In this document: piece by piece, positions 43,465 to 53,926 of the stretch
Layout: every line of letters begins with the position of its first letter
Numbering within the stretch: the first letter of the stretch is position 1
Assembly (NCBI RefSeq): GCF_008692785.1
Contig: NZ_VXJV01000007.1
Span: forward strand, 297,660-361,659
Length of the DNA stretch: 64,000 nt
Origin: Salmonella enterica subsp. diarizonae
GTDB lineage: Bacteria; Pseudomonadota; Gammaproteobacteria; Enterobacterales; Enterobacteriaceae
Direction: 5' to 3'
Program-made: the position numbers and the translations under genes
Notes under the pieces: model-generated
What the model was told of the DNA's origin: nothing
The model's input: only the letters and a program-made list of their open reading frames with translations
Database searches by the model: none

Positions 43465-46311
43465 TTGAAATACCTTGCTTCCTTTCGAACCACGCTGAAG
43501 GTCTCACGCTACTTATTCAGAGCGTTGGCGTTACTCATTTGGCTCTTAATCGCCTTTGTTTCGGTGTTTTACATCGTCAATGCCCTGCACCAGCGGGAGT
43601 CTGAAATTCGTCAGGAGTTCAACCTTAGCTCCGATCAGGCGCAGCGTTTTATCCAGCGCACGTCGGACGTGATGAAAGAGCTCAAATATATCGCCGAGAA
43701 CCGTTTAACGGCGGAAAACGGCGTCATGTCGTCGCGTGCGCGTGATGACAAAATGGTGGTGCCGGATTTTGAACCGCTATTCGCCGACTCTGACTGTGCG
43801 GCAATGGGCTCCGCCTGGCGCGGTTCGCTGGAGTCACTGGCCTGGTTTATGCGTTACTGGCGCGACAACTTTTCTGCGGCGTATGATCTTAACCGCGTTT
43901 TCCTGATTGGCAGCGATAATCTCTGCATGGCGAATTTCGGCCTGCGTGAAATGCCCGTGGAGCGCGATGATGCGTTAAAAGCGCTGCATGAGCGGATTAT
44001 GAAATACCGCAACGCGCCGCAGGAAGAAAGTGGGAATAACCTTTTCTGGATAAGCCAGGGCTCGCGTCAGGGCGTGGGCTATTTTTATGCGCTGACGCCG
44101 GTGTATCTGGCCAACCGTCTGCAGGCGCTGCTGGGCGTCGAGCAGTCCATCCGCATGGAAAATTTTTTCACGCCGGGCAGTTTGCCGATGGGCGTCACCA
44201 TTATTGATGAGAACGGCCATTCGCTGATTTCATTGACCGGTCCTGATGGCAATATTAAAGCGGAACCGCGCTGGATGCAGGAGCGTTCCTGGTTTGGTTA
44301 TACGCCGGGTTTTCACGAACTGGTTCTTAAAAAAAGCCTGCCGCCATCCTCGCTGAGTATTGTCTATTCTGTGCCGGTAGATTTAGTCCTGGAGCGTATT
44401 CGTATTCTTATCCTGAACGCTATCCTGCTGAACGTGCTGGTGGGCGCAGGGCTGTTTACGCTTGCGCGGATGTATGAGCGGCGCATTTTTATTCCGGCGG
44501 AGAGCGATGCTCAGCGTCTGGAAGAGCATGAACAGTTCAACCGTAAAATCGTTGCCTCTGCGCCGGTGGGGATCTGTATTCTGCGCACTATTGATGGTGT
44601 CAATATTCTGAGTAACGAACTGGCGCACACCTATCTGAACATGCTCACGCATGAAGACAGACAGCGCCTGACGCAAATCATTTGCGGCCAGCAGGTCAAC
44701 TTCGTTGATGTATTGACCAGTAATAATACCAATTTGCAAATTAGCTTCGTACATTCCCGCTATCGCAATGAAAACGTTGCGATTTGCGTGTTGGTAGACG
44801 TGAGCACACGCGTCAAAATGGAAGAGTCGCTGCAGGAGATGGCGCAGGCGGCGGAGCAGGCGAGCCAGTCTAAATCCATGTTCCTTGCGACCGTCAGTCA
44901 TGAATTACGCACGCCGCTGTACGGTATCATCGGTAATCTCGATCTGCTCCAAACCAAAGAGCTGCCAAAAGGCGTGGATCGTCTGGTCACAGCGATGAAT
45001 AACTCCTCCAGTCTGTTGTTGAAAATTATCAGCGACATTCTCGACTTCTCGAAAATCGAGTCGGAACAGCTAAAGATTGAGCCACGCGAATTTTCACCAC
45101 GAGAGGTAATGAATCATATCACCGCCAATTATCTGCCGCTGGTGGTGCGTAAGCAGCTCGGCCTGTATTGTTTTATTGAGCCTGACGTGCCGGTATCGCT
45201 GAACGGCGACCCGATGCGTTTACAGCAGGTCATTTCAAACCTGTTGAGCAACGCCATTAAGTTTACCGATATTGGCTGCATCGTGCTGCATGTGCGCTGT
45301 GACGGCGATTATCTCAGCATTCGCGTGAGGGATACCGGCGTCGGTATTCCGGCGAAAGAGGTGGTTCGCCTGTTCGATCCCTTCTTCCAGGTGGGCACCG
45401 GCGTACAGCGTAACTTTCAGGGGACCGGTCTGGGGCTGGCGATTTGCGAAAAATTGATCAGCATGATGGACGGCGATATTTCCGTCGATTCAGAGCCCGG
45501 CATGGGAAGCCAGTTTACGCTGCGCATCCCGCTTTATGGCGCGCAATACCCTGTGAAAAAGGGTGTGGAAGGACTCGCCGGAACCTGCTGTTGGCTGGCG
45601 GTGCGCAATACTTCTTTGTGCCAGTTTATTGAGACCAGTCTGGCGCGTAGCGGCGTTCATACGCAGCGTTATGAAGGACAAGAACCCGCCGCGGACGATA
45701 TTTTGATTGTCGATGATGCGCTGGAGCATACCTGGCAGGGGAGGGCGGCGGTCGTCTTTTGCCGCCGTCATATCGGGATTCCGTTGGAAAGAGCGCCGGG
45801 CGAGTGGGTGCATAGTGTAGCGTCGGTGCATGAGTTGCCCGCGCTGTTGGCGCGTATCTATAGTATTGAGCTGGATAGTGAAGCGCTTTCCAGCGCATTG
45901 CCGACGGCGGATAAAACCGCAGATTCAAATGACGACATGATGATTCTGGTCGTTGACGATCATCCGATCAATCGCCGTTTGCTGGCCGATCAACTGGGAT
46001 CACTGGGGTATCAGTGTAAGACAGCCAATGATGGCGTGGACGCCCTGAATGTGCTGAGTAAAAATTCTATCGATATTGTTCTGAGCGATGTGAACATGCC
46101 GAACATGGACGGCTACCGCCTGACGCAGCGTATCCGTCAGCTTGGGCTGACGCTGCCGGTAGTCGGCGTGACGGCGAACGCGCTGGCGGAAGAGAAACAA
46201 CGTTGCCTGGAGTCCGGTATGGATAGCTGTTTGTCGAAGCCTGTGACGCTGGATGTGTTGAAACAGACGCTGGCGGTATATGCCGAGCGGGTACGTAAAA
46301 CGCGGGTATAA
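43465..46311 (+). CDS. rcsC: Rcs phosphorelay hybrid sensor kinase RcsC
   Basis: RcsC is the hybrid histidine kinase that starts the Rcs envelope-stress relay. The 948 residues contain two membrane helices (about 20-40 and 313-335) bounding a periplasmic domain, a dimerisation domain with His479 (TVSHELRTPL), a kinase domain (DTGVGIP, GTGLGLAI), the RcsC-specific ABL domain and a receiver with Asp875 (LSDVNMPNMDG). The start at 43465 is a TTG, chosen because the sequence MKYLASFRTTLK matches the family start and GGCGGAG lies about 10 bases before it. It is convergent with rcsB. Confidence 0.97.
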   Translation: MKYLASFRTTLKVSRYLFRALALLIWLLIAFVSVFYIVNALHQRESEIRQEFNLSSDQAQRFIQRTSDVMKELKYIAENRLTAENGVMSSRARDDKMVVPDFEPLFADSDCAAMGSAWRGSLESLAWFMRYWRDNFSAAYDLNRVFLIGSDNLCMANFGLREMPVERDDALKALHERIMKYRNAPQEESGNNLFWISQGSRQGVGYFYALTPVYLANRLQALLGVEQSIRMENFFTPGSLPMGVTIIDENGHSLISLTGPDGNIKAEPRWMQERSWFGYTPGFHELVLKKSLPPSSLSIVYSVPVDLVLERIRILILNAILLNVLVGAGLFTLARMYERRIFIPAESDAQRLEEHEQFNRKIVASAPVGICILRTIDGVNILSNELAHTYLNMLTHEDRQRLTQIICGQQVNFVDVLTSNNTNLQISFVHSRYRNENVAICVLVDVSTRVKMEESLQEMAQAAEQASQSKSMFLATVSHELRTPLYGIIGNLDLLQTKELPKGVDRLVTAMNNSSSLLLKIISDILDFSKIESEQLKIEPREFSPREVMNHITANYLPLVVRKQLGLYCFIEPDVPVSLNGDPMRLQQVISNLLSNAIKFTDIGCIVLHVRCDGDYLSIRVRDTGVGIPAKEVVRLFDPFFQVGTGVQRNFQGTGLGLAICEKLISMMDGDISVDSEPGMGSQFTLRIPLYGAQYPVKKGVEGLAGTCCWLAVRNTSLCQFIETSLARSGVHTQRYEGQEPAADDILIVDDALEHTWQGRAAVVFCRRHIGIPLERAPGEWVHSVASVHELPALLARIYSIELDSEALSSALPTADKTADSNDDMMILVVDDHPINRRLLADQLGSLGYQCKTANDGVDALNVLSKNSIDIVLSDVNMPNMDGYRLTQRIRQLGLTLPVVGVTANALAEEKQRCLESGMDSCLSKPVTLDVLKQTLAVYAERVRKTRV

Positions 46312-46316
46312 AAAAT

Positions 46317-46400
46317 GCCGGATGGCGGCGTTGCCTGATCCGGCCTACAAAAGATGCATCAATTGGTAGGCCTGATAAGCACAGCGCCATCAGGCATAGT
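46317..46400. repeat. BIME between rcsC and rcsB
   Basis: Two REP units, GCCGGATGGCGGC...GATCCGGCCTAC (46317-46347) and GTAGGCCTGATAAGC...GCCATCAGGC (about 46366-46396), lie in the convergent gap and probably protect both transcript ends. Confidence 0.9.
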
Positions 46401-46414
46401 AACCTGAAAGCGAT

Positions 46415-47065
46415 TTATTCTTTGTCTGTCGGACTCAGAGTGACGGAAGAGAGATAGTTGAGCAGCGCGATATCATTCTCTACGCCCAGTTTCATCATCG
46501 CCGATTTCTTCTGGCTGCTGATGGTCTTAATACTGCGGTTGAGCTTCTTGGCGATTTCGGTGACCAGGAAACCCTCGGCGAACAGGCGTAATACTTCGCT
46601 CTCTTTTGGCGACAGGCGTTTATCCCCGTAACCGCCAGCGCTGATTTTCTCCAGCAGACGAGAAACGCTTTCCGGGGTGAATTTTTTGCCTTTTTGCAGC
46701 GCGGCCAGCGCCTTAGGCAGATCGGTCGGCGCACCCTGTTTGAGTACAATCCCTTCAATATCGAGATCCAACACGGCGCTCAGAATCGCCGGATTGTTGT
46801 TCATGGTCAGAACGATAATAGACAGGCTCGGAAAATGACGCTTGATGTACTTGATCAAGGTGATCCCATCGCCGTATTTATCTCCCGGCATGGAGAGGTC
46901 CGTGATCAATACATGCGCATCTAATTTCGGCAAGTTATTGATCAATGCTGTGGAATCTTCAAATTCGCCGACAACATTCACCCACTCGATTTGTTCAAGT
47001 GATTTGCGAATACCGAACAGTACAATCGGGTGGTCATCGGCAATAATTACGTTCATATTGTTCAT
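46415..47065 (-). CDS. rcsB: Rcs phosphorelay response regulator RcsB
   Basis: RcsB is the DNA-binding regulator of the Rcs relay; it acts as a homodimer or with RcsA and other partners on capsule, flagellar and small-RNA genes. The 216 residues from the ATG at 47065 have the receiver phospho-acceptor Asp56 (ITDLSMPGD) and a LuxR-type helix-turn-helix (LSPKESEVLRLFAEGFLVTEIA...). It starts 16 bases after the rcsD stop, so the two are cotranscribed. Confidence 0.98.
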   Translation of the reverse strand: MNNMNVIIADDHPIVLFGIRKSLEQIEWVNVVGEFEDSTALINNLPKLDAHVLITDLSMPGDKYGDGITLIKYIKRHFPSLSIIVLTMNNNPAILSAVLDLDIEGIVLKQGAPTDLPKALAALQKGKKFTPESVSRLLEKISAGGYGDKRLSPKESEVLRLFAEGFLVTEIAKKLNRSIKTISSQKKSAMMKLGVENDIALLNYLSSVTLSPTDKE

Positions 47066-47081
47066 GTATTGGGCTACCTTG

Positions 47082-49751
47082 CTACAGCAAGCTTTTGACG
47101 TAGGCGTCAATGTCGCTGATATATTTTTCTATACCTGGAGCATCTTTCTCACGAATCAGATGTTCCAGCGTTTCACATAACTGCTTGCCGGGTACCAGAT
47201 TAAGCATGGCAAACACCCCTTTCAGGCGGTGGGCCGTTTGGGCCAGCGCAGCGAAATCGCTGGTTGCCGCCTCAGTATACAACCTCTTAACATCATCCGG
47301 TACTGTGTCTACAAATAGCGCATAATAACCGCTGGCATGAAGCTCGGCATTTTCATCTCCGCCGAGCGGGGAGGCGGGAATCTCTTCCTGCGCCAGTTGC
47401 TCTTCGATAAGTTGTAGTACAGCTTCCTGCATAGCATTGCTCATATTAAAGTTGACGCGCAACTGGCCCGGGCCAATTTTCCGCACGCCTGACTCATCAT
47501 CGCTTAAAAGCAAGCCGGAGGCAGTAAGATTAGACGGATTATCCGTTAAAAAGAGATCATATTCTTGACTTATCTGCCGTTCATCCGGCGTGATGCAGGT
47601 GGCGCCCCAGTTTTCTAACTGACGCAGCACAATCGCGCGGACCTCGTTGGATGTCACATCGACCATCACGCTGACGTCGTCCAGCAGGCGCTCTTCGACC
47701 TGAGTATGCTGATCGTGAGGAAGCATTTTGACATGAACGGTATAGCGCGTGCCTAGCGTTTCTCGCGCTTTAATGTTGAGATGACCGCCCAGTTTGCGTG
47801 CCAGTTGATTGCATAGCCAGAACGTGAGCGGATTCGCTTTGCCGTAACGATCGCCCTGAGTTTCATTCATATACGGGAAATGCAGATTATCAATCTCGTT
47901 TAACGTTACGCCTTCGCCCGTATCCAGAATACGGAAAGTCAGACGCTCCGTGATAGATTCATCCTGCTCAACTTCAAGCGTAATCTTACCCATAGCGGTC
48001 GTTGTAACGGCGTACTGAATCAACAATAGCAAAATCCGGCGCAGGGCATCGCGATCCCCCCAGCGCTCATCGTTACCGCTAAGGTGGTTATTAATCAGCA
48101 GTTGCAGCCCTTTACGCTTTATGGCGGGCAGCACTTCCGGCACGACTTCGTCAATAAGATCCTGAAGGGAGAACAGCGTTGCTTCGCTTTTCCATGCGTC
48201 ATTTTCCAGCATATTCGCCAGTTGGATTTCATCGATCATACGTACCAAAACATCCGCTTGATCCACCAGTTTCAGGCTTTCCGGCGTGGTGGCCGCTGCG
48301 GCGTTAACCGCCAGTTGGCGTACGGGCTCTTTAAGTGTGTTGCTGATATTTTGCATAAAGGCGGCGCGCCCCTGCTGATTCTTCTCATACAGACGTTGCG
48401 CCTGTTTAAGCTTCTTATTCACCAGTACTTCCCGGTCCTGATCGCGAATAATAAAGATCTGCGTGCGGGGAGCGACCTGGCTACGAAACAGACGGATCTC
48501 ATACAGTTCGTTGTTAATCGTCGCCTGAATCACGCCCTGATGCTGCTCCGCCATGCTGGTAATATTTTGCAGGTTGAGATGCGGCAATAGATGATCGGCG
48601 ATTTTATTGCTGATCACGGTGCGGTTTCCTTCCTGATCGTAGACCAGCAAACCCAGCGGCAGCAGAGAAACGATCTCTTCATTAATGGCGCGTAAGACGC
48701 GAAGCTCGTTATTCGCCGCGCTGCCGGATGTTGATTCCGTCGTCCGTCCCGGCTGATGGCGAAACGTGGCGTAGCCAAATAACGCTAACGCCAGCAGCCC
48801 GATGTTCAGCAGTAAAGGCAGCAGAATATTTTGCAGCGTATCAAGCAAAAGCGTACCGAATGGCACCTGCCAGATCAGGCGCATTCCGGTAGAGTTCAGT
48901 GCTGAGGAGATCTCAATTTTTGAACCGTTAAAGCTAATACTGACGCTATCAGGCGCTTCCTTTTCACTGTTTCGTCCCGTCGCCTGGGTTGCGTCAGGCT
49001 CGATTCGAAAACTGTCCAGCGGCATTCCCGGCGGAATTAAATCATTAATGGGCAGATCAAACGCCACCACGGTCGCCAGATGTCCCGGCTGATTGAAGGT
49101 CGTGCGCAGCGTAAAATAGTGACCGTTTTGCCAGGCCAGTTTTCGTAATGAGGAGAAACTTTCGCGCTCATCCAGCGCATTCGCCTGCTGCAACATCTCT
49201 GCCCGACGGGAATCGACGATATTGCCAATAGTGGACTCTTTAAAGCCGGAAGAGAGATCTTTCAACGGTAGGGTGGAGATAAGAATCAGGCTGTTATCCT
49301 GTCCGTTGAGGTAATACATTGACCACGGTACATTTTCCGCGCCCCACAGCGTATCAAGATAGGTTGACATACGCTGCGTCATTTCCAGCGTGGCGCTGTC
49401 ATGGGAGCCGAAAATCAGCGCTTCAGTTTTACGCCGCGGCTTTTCAAGATAGTACACATCCTGCTTCAGACGCGTTTCCTGAAGCCCTTCACCTGTCGAT
49501 GGCGTAGTGGTCGCGGCGATGTTGTCATAAATTTGCCAGGTGACATACCGCCAGGTATCTACGCGTTTATGAATAGCGTGGGTAATATCGACAATTTGAT
49601 AGCTTTTGTCTTTTAACCAGGCGTTGACGGCGCTCTGTACCATAACGCCCATCGTTACCAGCAGCACAATGATCAGCAATAAGAAGAAACGGGTAATGCT
49701 TCCCGGTAGAAGGGAGAATCGGGTAGAGACCGTTGTGTCAGACTGACTCAT
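47082..49751 (-). CDS. rcsD: Rcs phosphotransfer protein RcsD
   Basis: RcsD passes phosphate from RcsC to RcsB and is held in check by IgaA. The 889-residue protein has two membrane helices (about 20-42 and 305-326), a periplasmic domain, a degenerate kinase-like part without the active His, the ABL domain, and a C-terminal HPt domain with His841 in TAHRLKGVF. E. coli RcsD has 890 residues. It lies upstream of rcsB on the same strand and is followed on its 5' side by the micF/ompC region. Confidence 0.97.
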   Translation of the reverse strand: MSQSDTTVSTRFSLLPGSITRFFLLLIIVLLVTMGVMVQSAVNAWLKDKSYQIVDITHAIHKRVDTWRYVTWQIYDNIAATTTPSTGEGLQETRLKQDVYYLEKPRRKTEALIFGSHDSATLEMTQRMSTYLDTLWGAENVPWSMYYLNGQDNSLILISTLPLKDLSSGFKESTIGNIVDSRRAEMLQQANALDERESFSSLRKLAWQNGHYFTLRTTFNQPGHLATVVAFDLPINDLIPPGMPLDSFRIEPDATQATGRNSEKEAPDSVSISFNGSKIEISSALNSTGMRLIWQVPFGTLLLDTLQNILLPLLLNIGLLALALFGYATFRHQPGRTTESTSGSAANNELRVLRAINEEIVSLLPLGLLVYDQEGNRTVISNKIADHLLPHLNLQNITSMAEQHQGVIQATINNELYEIRLFRSQVAPRTQIFIIRDQDREVLVNKKLKQAQRLYEKNQQGRAAFMQNISNTLKEPVRQLAVNAAAATTPESLKLVDQADVLVRMIDEIQLANMLENDAWKSEATLFSLQDLIDEVVPEVLPAIKRKGLQLLINNHLSGNDERWGDRDALRRILLLLIQYAVTTTAMGKITLEVEQDESITERLTFRILDTGEGVTLNEIDNLHFPYMNETQGDRYGKANPLTFWLCNQLARKLGGHLNIKARETLGTRYTVHVKMLPHDQHTQVEERLLDDVSVMVDVTSNEVRAIVLRQLENWGATCITPDERQISQEYDLFLTDNPSNLTASGLLLSDDESGVRKIGPGQLRVNFNMSNAMQEAVLQLIEEQLAQEEIPASPLGGDENAELHASGYYALFVDTVPDDVKRLYTEAATSDFAALAQTAHRLKGVFAMLNLVPGKQLCETLEHLIREKDAPGIEKYISDIDAYVKSLL

Positions 49752-50051
49752 TTATGTTTACGACCTGTAAAAGCAACGCTGAAGGTGAAAGGGCAGTATA
49801 AAGGGTAATGAATGAATTTCCAGACTCTTACGTCATGCCGGACAACTTAACACGCGCTCTGTCGGTGTAGCGGGAAAAGCGTACAATATTCTCGGGGCGG
49901 TACAAATATAAAGATGGCTTATAATTATTTAGCACTAAATATCAAGAAATTATTTGATAATGGATAACAGCTTGAAGGGAAGATAGTAGTGAATAACCGT
50001 GATAGTTTTAGGCGGGTAGCATAGAACAGTCGATTTTGTGTAAAAAAGCGT

Positions 50052-50144
50052 AAAAAAAACCGAATGCGAAGCATCCGGTTGAAATAGGGGTAAACAGACA
50101 TTCAGAAATGAATGACGGTAATAAATAAAGTTAATGATGATAGC
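50052..50144 (-). ncRNA. micF: MicF small regulatory RNA
   Basis: Read on the minus strand, the RNA begins GCUAUCAUCAUUAACUUUAU, the part that pairs with ompF mRNA, and ends in a hairpin (CCGGATGC/GCATTCGG type) followed by eight U. Its 93-base length equals that of E. coli MicF. A -10-like TAAAAT lies at 50152-50157 on the minus strand. It is divergent from ompC as in other enterobacteria. The 300 bases between rcsD and micF show no gene. Confidence 0.95.
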
Positions 50145-50300
50145 GGTCACTATTTTAGTTGCGAATGAAGATTCTGTTTTATCATTCAGTGCTATGAATT
50201 TTATGAATTTAACCTGTTGATTTTAAAAGACTTGCAAATATATTTTATCTATTTGTGCTTATTTTAACTTGATTTTTGCTTTAAAAAAGTTCCGTAAAAT

Positions 50301-50360
50301 TCATATTTTGAAACATGTATGTGGATAACTGTAACATCTTAAAAGTTTTAGTATCATATT
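50301..50360 (+). promoter_or_regulatory. OmpR boxes upstream of ompC
   Basis: Three adjacent 20-base units match the C1, C2 and C3 OmpR sites of E. coli ompC: about 50301-50320 (with TTTTGAAACAT), 50321-50340 (with TGTAACATCTT) and 50341-50360 (with TTTTAGTATCAT). The -10 region TATTCT at 50371-50376 follows. Confidence 0.8.
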
Positions 50361-50477
50361 CGTGTTGGATTATTCTGTATTTTTGCGGAGAATGGACTTG
50401 CCGACTGGTTAATGAGGGTTAACCAGTAAGCAGTGGCATAAAAAAGCAATAAAGGCATATAACAGAGGGTTAATAAC

Positions 50478-51614
50478 ATGAAAGTTAAAGTACTGTCCCT
50501 CCTGGTACCGGCTCTGCTGGTGGCGGGCGCAGCGAATGCGGCTGAAATTTATAATAAAGACGGCAACAAATTAGATCTGTTTGGCAAAGTAGATGGCCTG
50601 CACTATTTCTCTGACGACAAAGGCAGCGACGGTGATCAGACCTACATGCGTATCGGCTTCAAAGGCGAAACGCAGGTTAACGATCAGCTGACCGGCTATG
50701 GCCAGTGGGAATATCAGATTCAGGGCAACCAGACTGAAGGCAGCAACGACTCCTGGACGCGTGTGGCGTTTGCGGGTCTGAAATTCGCTGACGCAGGCTC
50801 TTTCGATTATGGTCGTAACTACGGCGTAACCTATGACGTGACCTCCTGGACCGACGTTCTGCCGGAATTCGGTGGCGACACCTACGGTGCTGACAACTTT
50901 ATGCAGCAGCGCGGTAACGGCTACGCGACCTACCGTAACACCGACTTCTTCGGCCTGGTGGATGGCCTGGACTTCGCGTTGCAGTATCAGGGCAAAAACG
51001 GCAGCGTGAGCGGTGAAAATACCAGCGGTCGCAGCCTGCTGAACCAGAACGGCGACGGTTACGGCGGATCGTTGACTTATGCAATCGGCGAAGGTTTCTC
51101 TGTTGGTGGCGCTATCACCACGTCTAAACGTACTGCCGATCAGAACAACACCGCTAACGCTCGCCTGTATGGTAACGGCGATCGCGCTACGGTCTACACC
51201 GGCGGCCTGAAATACGATGCGAACAACGTCTATCTGGCGGCGCAGTATTCTCAGACCTATAACGCGACCCGTTTTGGTACCTCTAACGGCAGCAGCCCGT
51301 CTACCTCTTACGGTTTTGCCAACAAAGCGCAGAACTTTGAAGTCGTAGCTCAGTACCAGTTCGACTTTGGTCTGCGTCCGTCCGTAGCTTACCTGCAGTC
51401 TAAAGGTAAGGACATCAGCAACGGTTACGGCGCCAGCTATGGCGACCAGGACATCGTAAAATACGTTGATGTCGGCGCGACTTACTACTTCAACAAAAAC
51501 ATGTCCACCTATGTTGATTACAAAATCAACCTGCTGGATAAAAACGACTTTACCCGCGATGCGGGCATCAACACCGACGACATCGTAGCGCTGGGTCTGG
51601 TTTACCAGTTCTAA
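50478..51614 (+). CDS. ompC: outer-membrane porin OmpC
   Basis: OmpC is the trimeric general porin that prevails at high osmolarity. The 378-residue precursor has a 21-residue signal peptide (LLVAGAANA) and a 16-strand barrel ending in VYQF. It has the loop 3 constriction motif [11 protein letters not shown]. The sequence is very close to S. Typhimurium OmpC from memory. GAGGGT precedes the ATG. Confidence 0.99.
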   Translation: MKVKVLSLLVPALLVAGAANAAEIYNKDGNKLDLFGKVDGLHYFSDDKGSDGDQTYMRIGFKGETQVNDQLTGYGQWEYQIQGNQTEGSNDSWTRVAFAGLKFADAGSFDYGRNYGVTYDVTSWTDVLPEFGGDTYGADNFMQQRGNGYATYRNTDFFGLVDGLDFALQYQGKNGSVSGENTSGRSLLNQNGDGYGGSLTYAIGEGFSVGGAITTSKRTADQNNTANARLYGNGDRATVYTGGLKYDANNVYLAAQYSQTYNATRFGTSNGSSPSTSYGFANKAQNFEVVAQYQFDFGLRPSVAYLQSKGKDISNGYGASYGDQDIVKYVDVGATYYFNKNMSTYVDYKINLLDKNDFTRDAGINTDDIVALGLVYQF

Positions 51615-51634
51615 TCAGCAAAAAGATGTTGCTA

Positions 51635-51657
51635 AAGGGCCTGCGGGCCCTTTTTTC
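51635..51657 (+). terminator. rho-independent terminator of ompC
   Basis: AAGGGCC-TGCG-GGCCCTT is followed by a run of T, about 20 bases after the ompC stop. Confidence 0.93.
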
Positions 51658-51729
51658 ATACCTTATTCCGGCGTACAAATACGACGTTTTGATATACGCT
51701 TGCGTCCATTCGAATGAGGATAATCAGCG

Positions 51730-52782
51730 ATGAAAATGAAATTTTGCCGGGCCGTGCTTCTGGCGACCACTTTTTTATTCATGGGTTGCGACGAGGCTCC
51801 CCAAACGACGACAACGTCACCTGCCGCTCAGGTGCTGGAAGGTAAAACGATGGGCACCGTCTGGCGGGTGAGCGTGGTTGGCATCGATGCGAAACGCGCC
51901 GCAGAGTTACAGACGAAAATCCAGACTCAGCTTGATGCTGACGATCAGTTGCTCTCTACTTACAAAAAAGACTCCGCGCTGATGCGTTTTAACCATTCAC
52001 GCAGTCTTGCGCCCTGGCCGGTCAATGAAGCCATGGCGGATATCGTGACCTCGGCGCTGCGTATTGGCGCGAAGACGGATGGCGCGATGGATATCACCGT
52101 GGGCCCGTTGGTCAATCTGTGGGGATTTGGGCCGGATCGGCAGCCGCTGCATATCCCAGCACAAGCGCAAATCGATGCGGCAAAAGCGAAAACAGGCCTG
52201 CAGCATTTGCAGGTTATCGACAGGGCCGGACATCAGTTTTTGCAAAAAGATCTGCCGGATCTTTATGTTGATCTCTCAACGGTCGGGGAGGGCTATGCGG
52301 CGGATCATCTGGCGCGTCTGATGGAGCAGGAGGGCATCGCGCGTTATCTGGTCTCGGTGGGCGGCGCATTAAGCAGTCGCGGGATGAATGCGCAGGGGCA
52401 GCCGTGGCGTGTCGCGATTCAGAAGCCGACCGACCGGGAAAACGCGGTACAAGCGATTGTGGATATCAACGGGCATGGTATCAGTACCTCCGGCAGCTAC
52501 CGCAACTATTATGAGCTGGATGGCAAGCGCGTATCACACGTTATTGATCCGCAAACGGGACGCCCCATTGAACATAACCTGGTATCGGTCACGGTCATCG
52601 CGCCAACGGCGCTGGAAGCAGACGGCTGGGACACCGGCCTGATGGTGCTCGGTACGAAAAAGGCGAAAGAGGTCGTGCGGCGGGAAGGACTGGCGGCCTT
52701 TATGATCATGAAAGAGGGCGAAGGCTTTACAACCTGGATGTCGCCGCAGTTCAAAACGTTTCTGGTGAGCGATAAGAATTAA
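51730..52782 (+). CDS. apbE: FAD:protein FMN transferase ApbE
   Basis: ApbE attaches FMN covalently to threonine residues of target flavoproteins such as the RNF/NQR subunits. The 350-residue protein is a periplasmic lipoprotein: the lipobox LFMGC has Cys20. Family motifs are GKTMGTVWRV, DGAMDITVGPLVNLWGFG, YVDLSTVGEGYAAD and the metal-binding VSHVIDPQTGRP. Ada-like operator sequence overlaps its stop codon. Confidence 0.96.
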   Translation: MKMKFCRAVLLATTFLFMGCDEAPQTTTTSPAAQVLEGKTMGTVWRVSVVGIDAKRAAELQTKIQTQLDADDQLLSTYKKDSALMRFNHSRSLAPWPVNEAMADIVTSALRIGAKTDGAMDITVGPLVNLWGFGPDRQPLHIPAQAQIDAAKAKTGLQHLQVIDRAGHQFLQKDLPDLYVDLSTVGEGYAADHLARLMEQEGIARYLVSVGGALSSRGMNAQGQPWRVAIQKPTDRENAVQAIVDINGHGISTSGSYRNYYELDGKRVSHVIDPQTGRPIEHNLVSVTVIAPTALEADGWDTGLMVLGTKKAKEVVRREGLAAFMIMKEGEGFTTWMSPQFKTFLVSDKN

Positions 52783-52788
52783 AACGCA
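52775..52788 (+). promoter_or_regulatory. putative Ada box before ada
   Basis: AGAATT followed by AAAACGCA resembles the E. coli Ada operator (AAT...AAAGCGCA) with one mismatch in the B box. It overlaps the apbE stop and lies about 80 bases before the ada start. Confidence 0.6.
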
Positions 52789-52865
52789 AGATTGCGGGTT
52801 TTTGTGGGCGGATTTACGGACACACTGCATGTAAGCAAGCACTATGCTTAATGAAGGAGTCTATG

Positions 52866-53924
52866 ATGAAAAAAGCGTTACTCACCGATGATGAATGCTG
52901 GCAACGGGTGCTGGCGCGCGATGCCAGCGCGGATGGGCGTTTCGTTTTTGCGGTGCGAACCACGGGCGTTTTTTGCCGTCCCTCTTGCCGCTCGAAACGG
53001 GCGTTACGCAAAAATGTTCGCTTTTTTGCCAACGCACAGCAGGCGCTGGACGCCGGTTTTCGTCCCTGTAAGCGCTGTCAGCCGGATAACGCGCGCGCGC
53101 AGCAACGGCGGTTGGATAAGATTGCCTGCGCCTGCCGTTTACTTGAGCAGGAGGCGTCGGTGACTCTGGAATCCCTGGCGCAGACGGTGGCGATGAGTCC
53201 GTTTCATCTGCACCGTCTGTTTAAAGCGAATACCGGAATGACGCCGAAAGAGTGGCAGCAGGCGTGGCGCGCCCGTCGGCTGCGTGAGGCGTTGGCGAAA
53301 GGAGAGCAGGTCACGGCGGCTATTTACCGCGCCGGCTTCCCGGATAGCAGTAGCTACTACCGTCATGCCGACCAAACGCTGGGCATGACGGCAAAACAGT
53401 TTCGCAAAGGTGGCGATAATGTCTCCGTTCGCTATGCGCTGACGGACTGGGTTTACGGACGGTGTCTGGTGGCGGAGAGCGAGCGGGGGATTTGCGCGAT
53501 TCTCCCCGGTGATAGCGATGATGCGCTACTGGCTGAATTACACACCCTTTTCCCGGCGGCCCGCCACGAACCTGCCGACGCGCCTTTTCAGCAACGGGTG
53601 CGGCAGGTTGTCGCGGCTATCAACACACGCGATGTGCTGCTCTCGTTGCCGCTGGATATCCAGGGAACCGCGTTTCAACAGCAGGTCTGGCAAGCGTTAC
53701 GCGCGATTCCCTGCGGTGAAACGTTGAGCTATCAACAGCTTGCCGCGACTATCGGCAAACCCACGGCAGTGCGCGCGGTCGCCAGCGCGTGCGGCGCGAA
53801 TAAACTGGCGATGGTGATCCCGTGTCATCGGGTCGTGCGCCGCGATGGCGCGCTCTCCGGTTATCGCTGGGGTGTGCGTCGAAAAGCGCAGCTATTAAAG
53901 CGAGAAGCGCAAAAAGAGGAGTAG
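52866..53924 (+). CDS. ada: bifunctional methyltransferase and transcription regulator Ada
   Basis: Ada repairs methyl phosphotriesters and O6-methylguanine, and, once methylated, activates ada-alkB. The 352-residue protein from ATG 52866 has the zinc and acceptor Cys37 (VFCRPSCRS), an AraC-type helix-turn-helix (VTLESLAQTVAMSPFHLHRLF) and the C-terminal methyltransferase Cys320 in IPCHRV. A second ATG directly before (52863) is possible. It ends two bases before alkB. Confidence 0.96.
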   Translation: MKKALLTDDECWQRVLARDASADGRFVFAVRTTGVFCRPSCRSKRALRKNVRFFANAQQALDAGFRPCKRCQPDNARAQQRRLDKIACACRLLEQEASVTLESLAQTVAMSPFHLHRLFKANTGMTPKEWQQAWRARRLREALAKGEQVTAAIYRAGFPDSSSYYRHADQTLGMTAKQFRKGGDNVSVRYALTDWVYGRCLVAESERGICAILPGDSDDALLAELHTLFPAARHEPADAPFQQRVRQVVAAINTRDVLLSLPLDIQGTAFQQQVWQALRAIPCGETLSYQQLAATIGKPTAVRAVASACGANKLAMVIPCHRVVRRDGALSGYRWGVRRKAQLLKREAQKEE

Positions 53925-53926
53925 CG

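Noticed and set aside
49950..50150. 66-codon frame on the minus strand before rcsD
   Set aside because: It covers the micF gene and its terminator; the RNA explains the sequence better than a protein.
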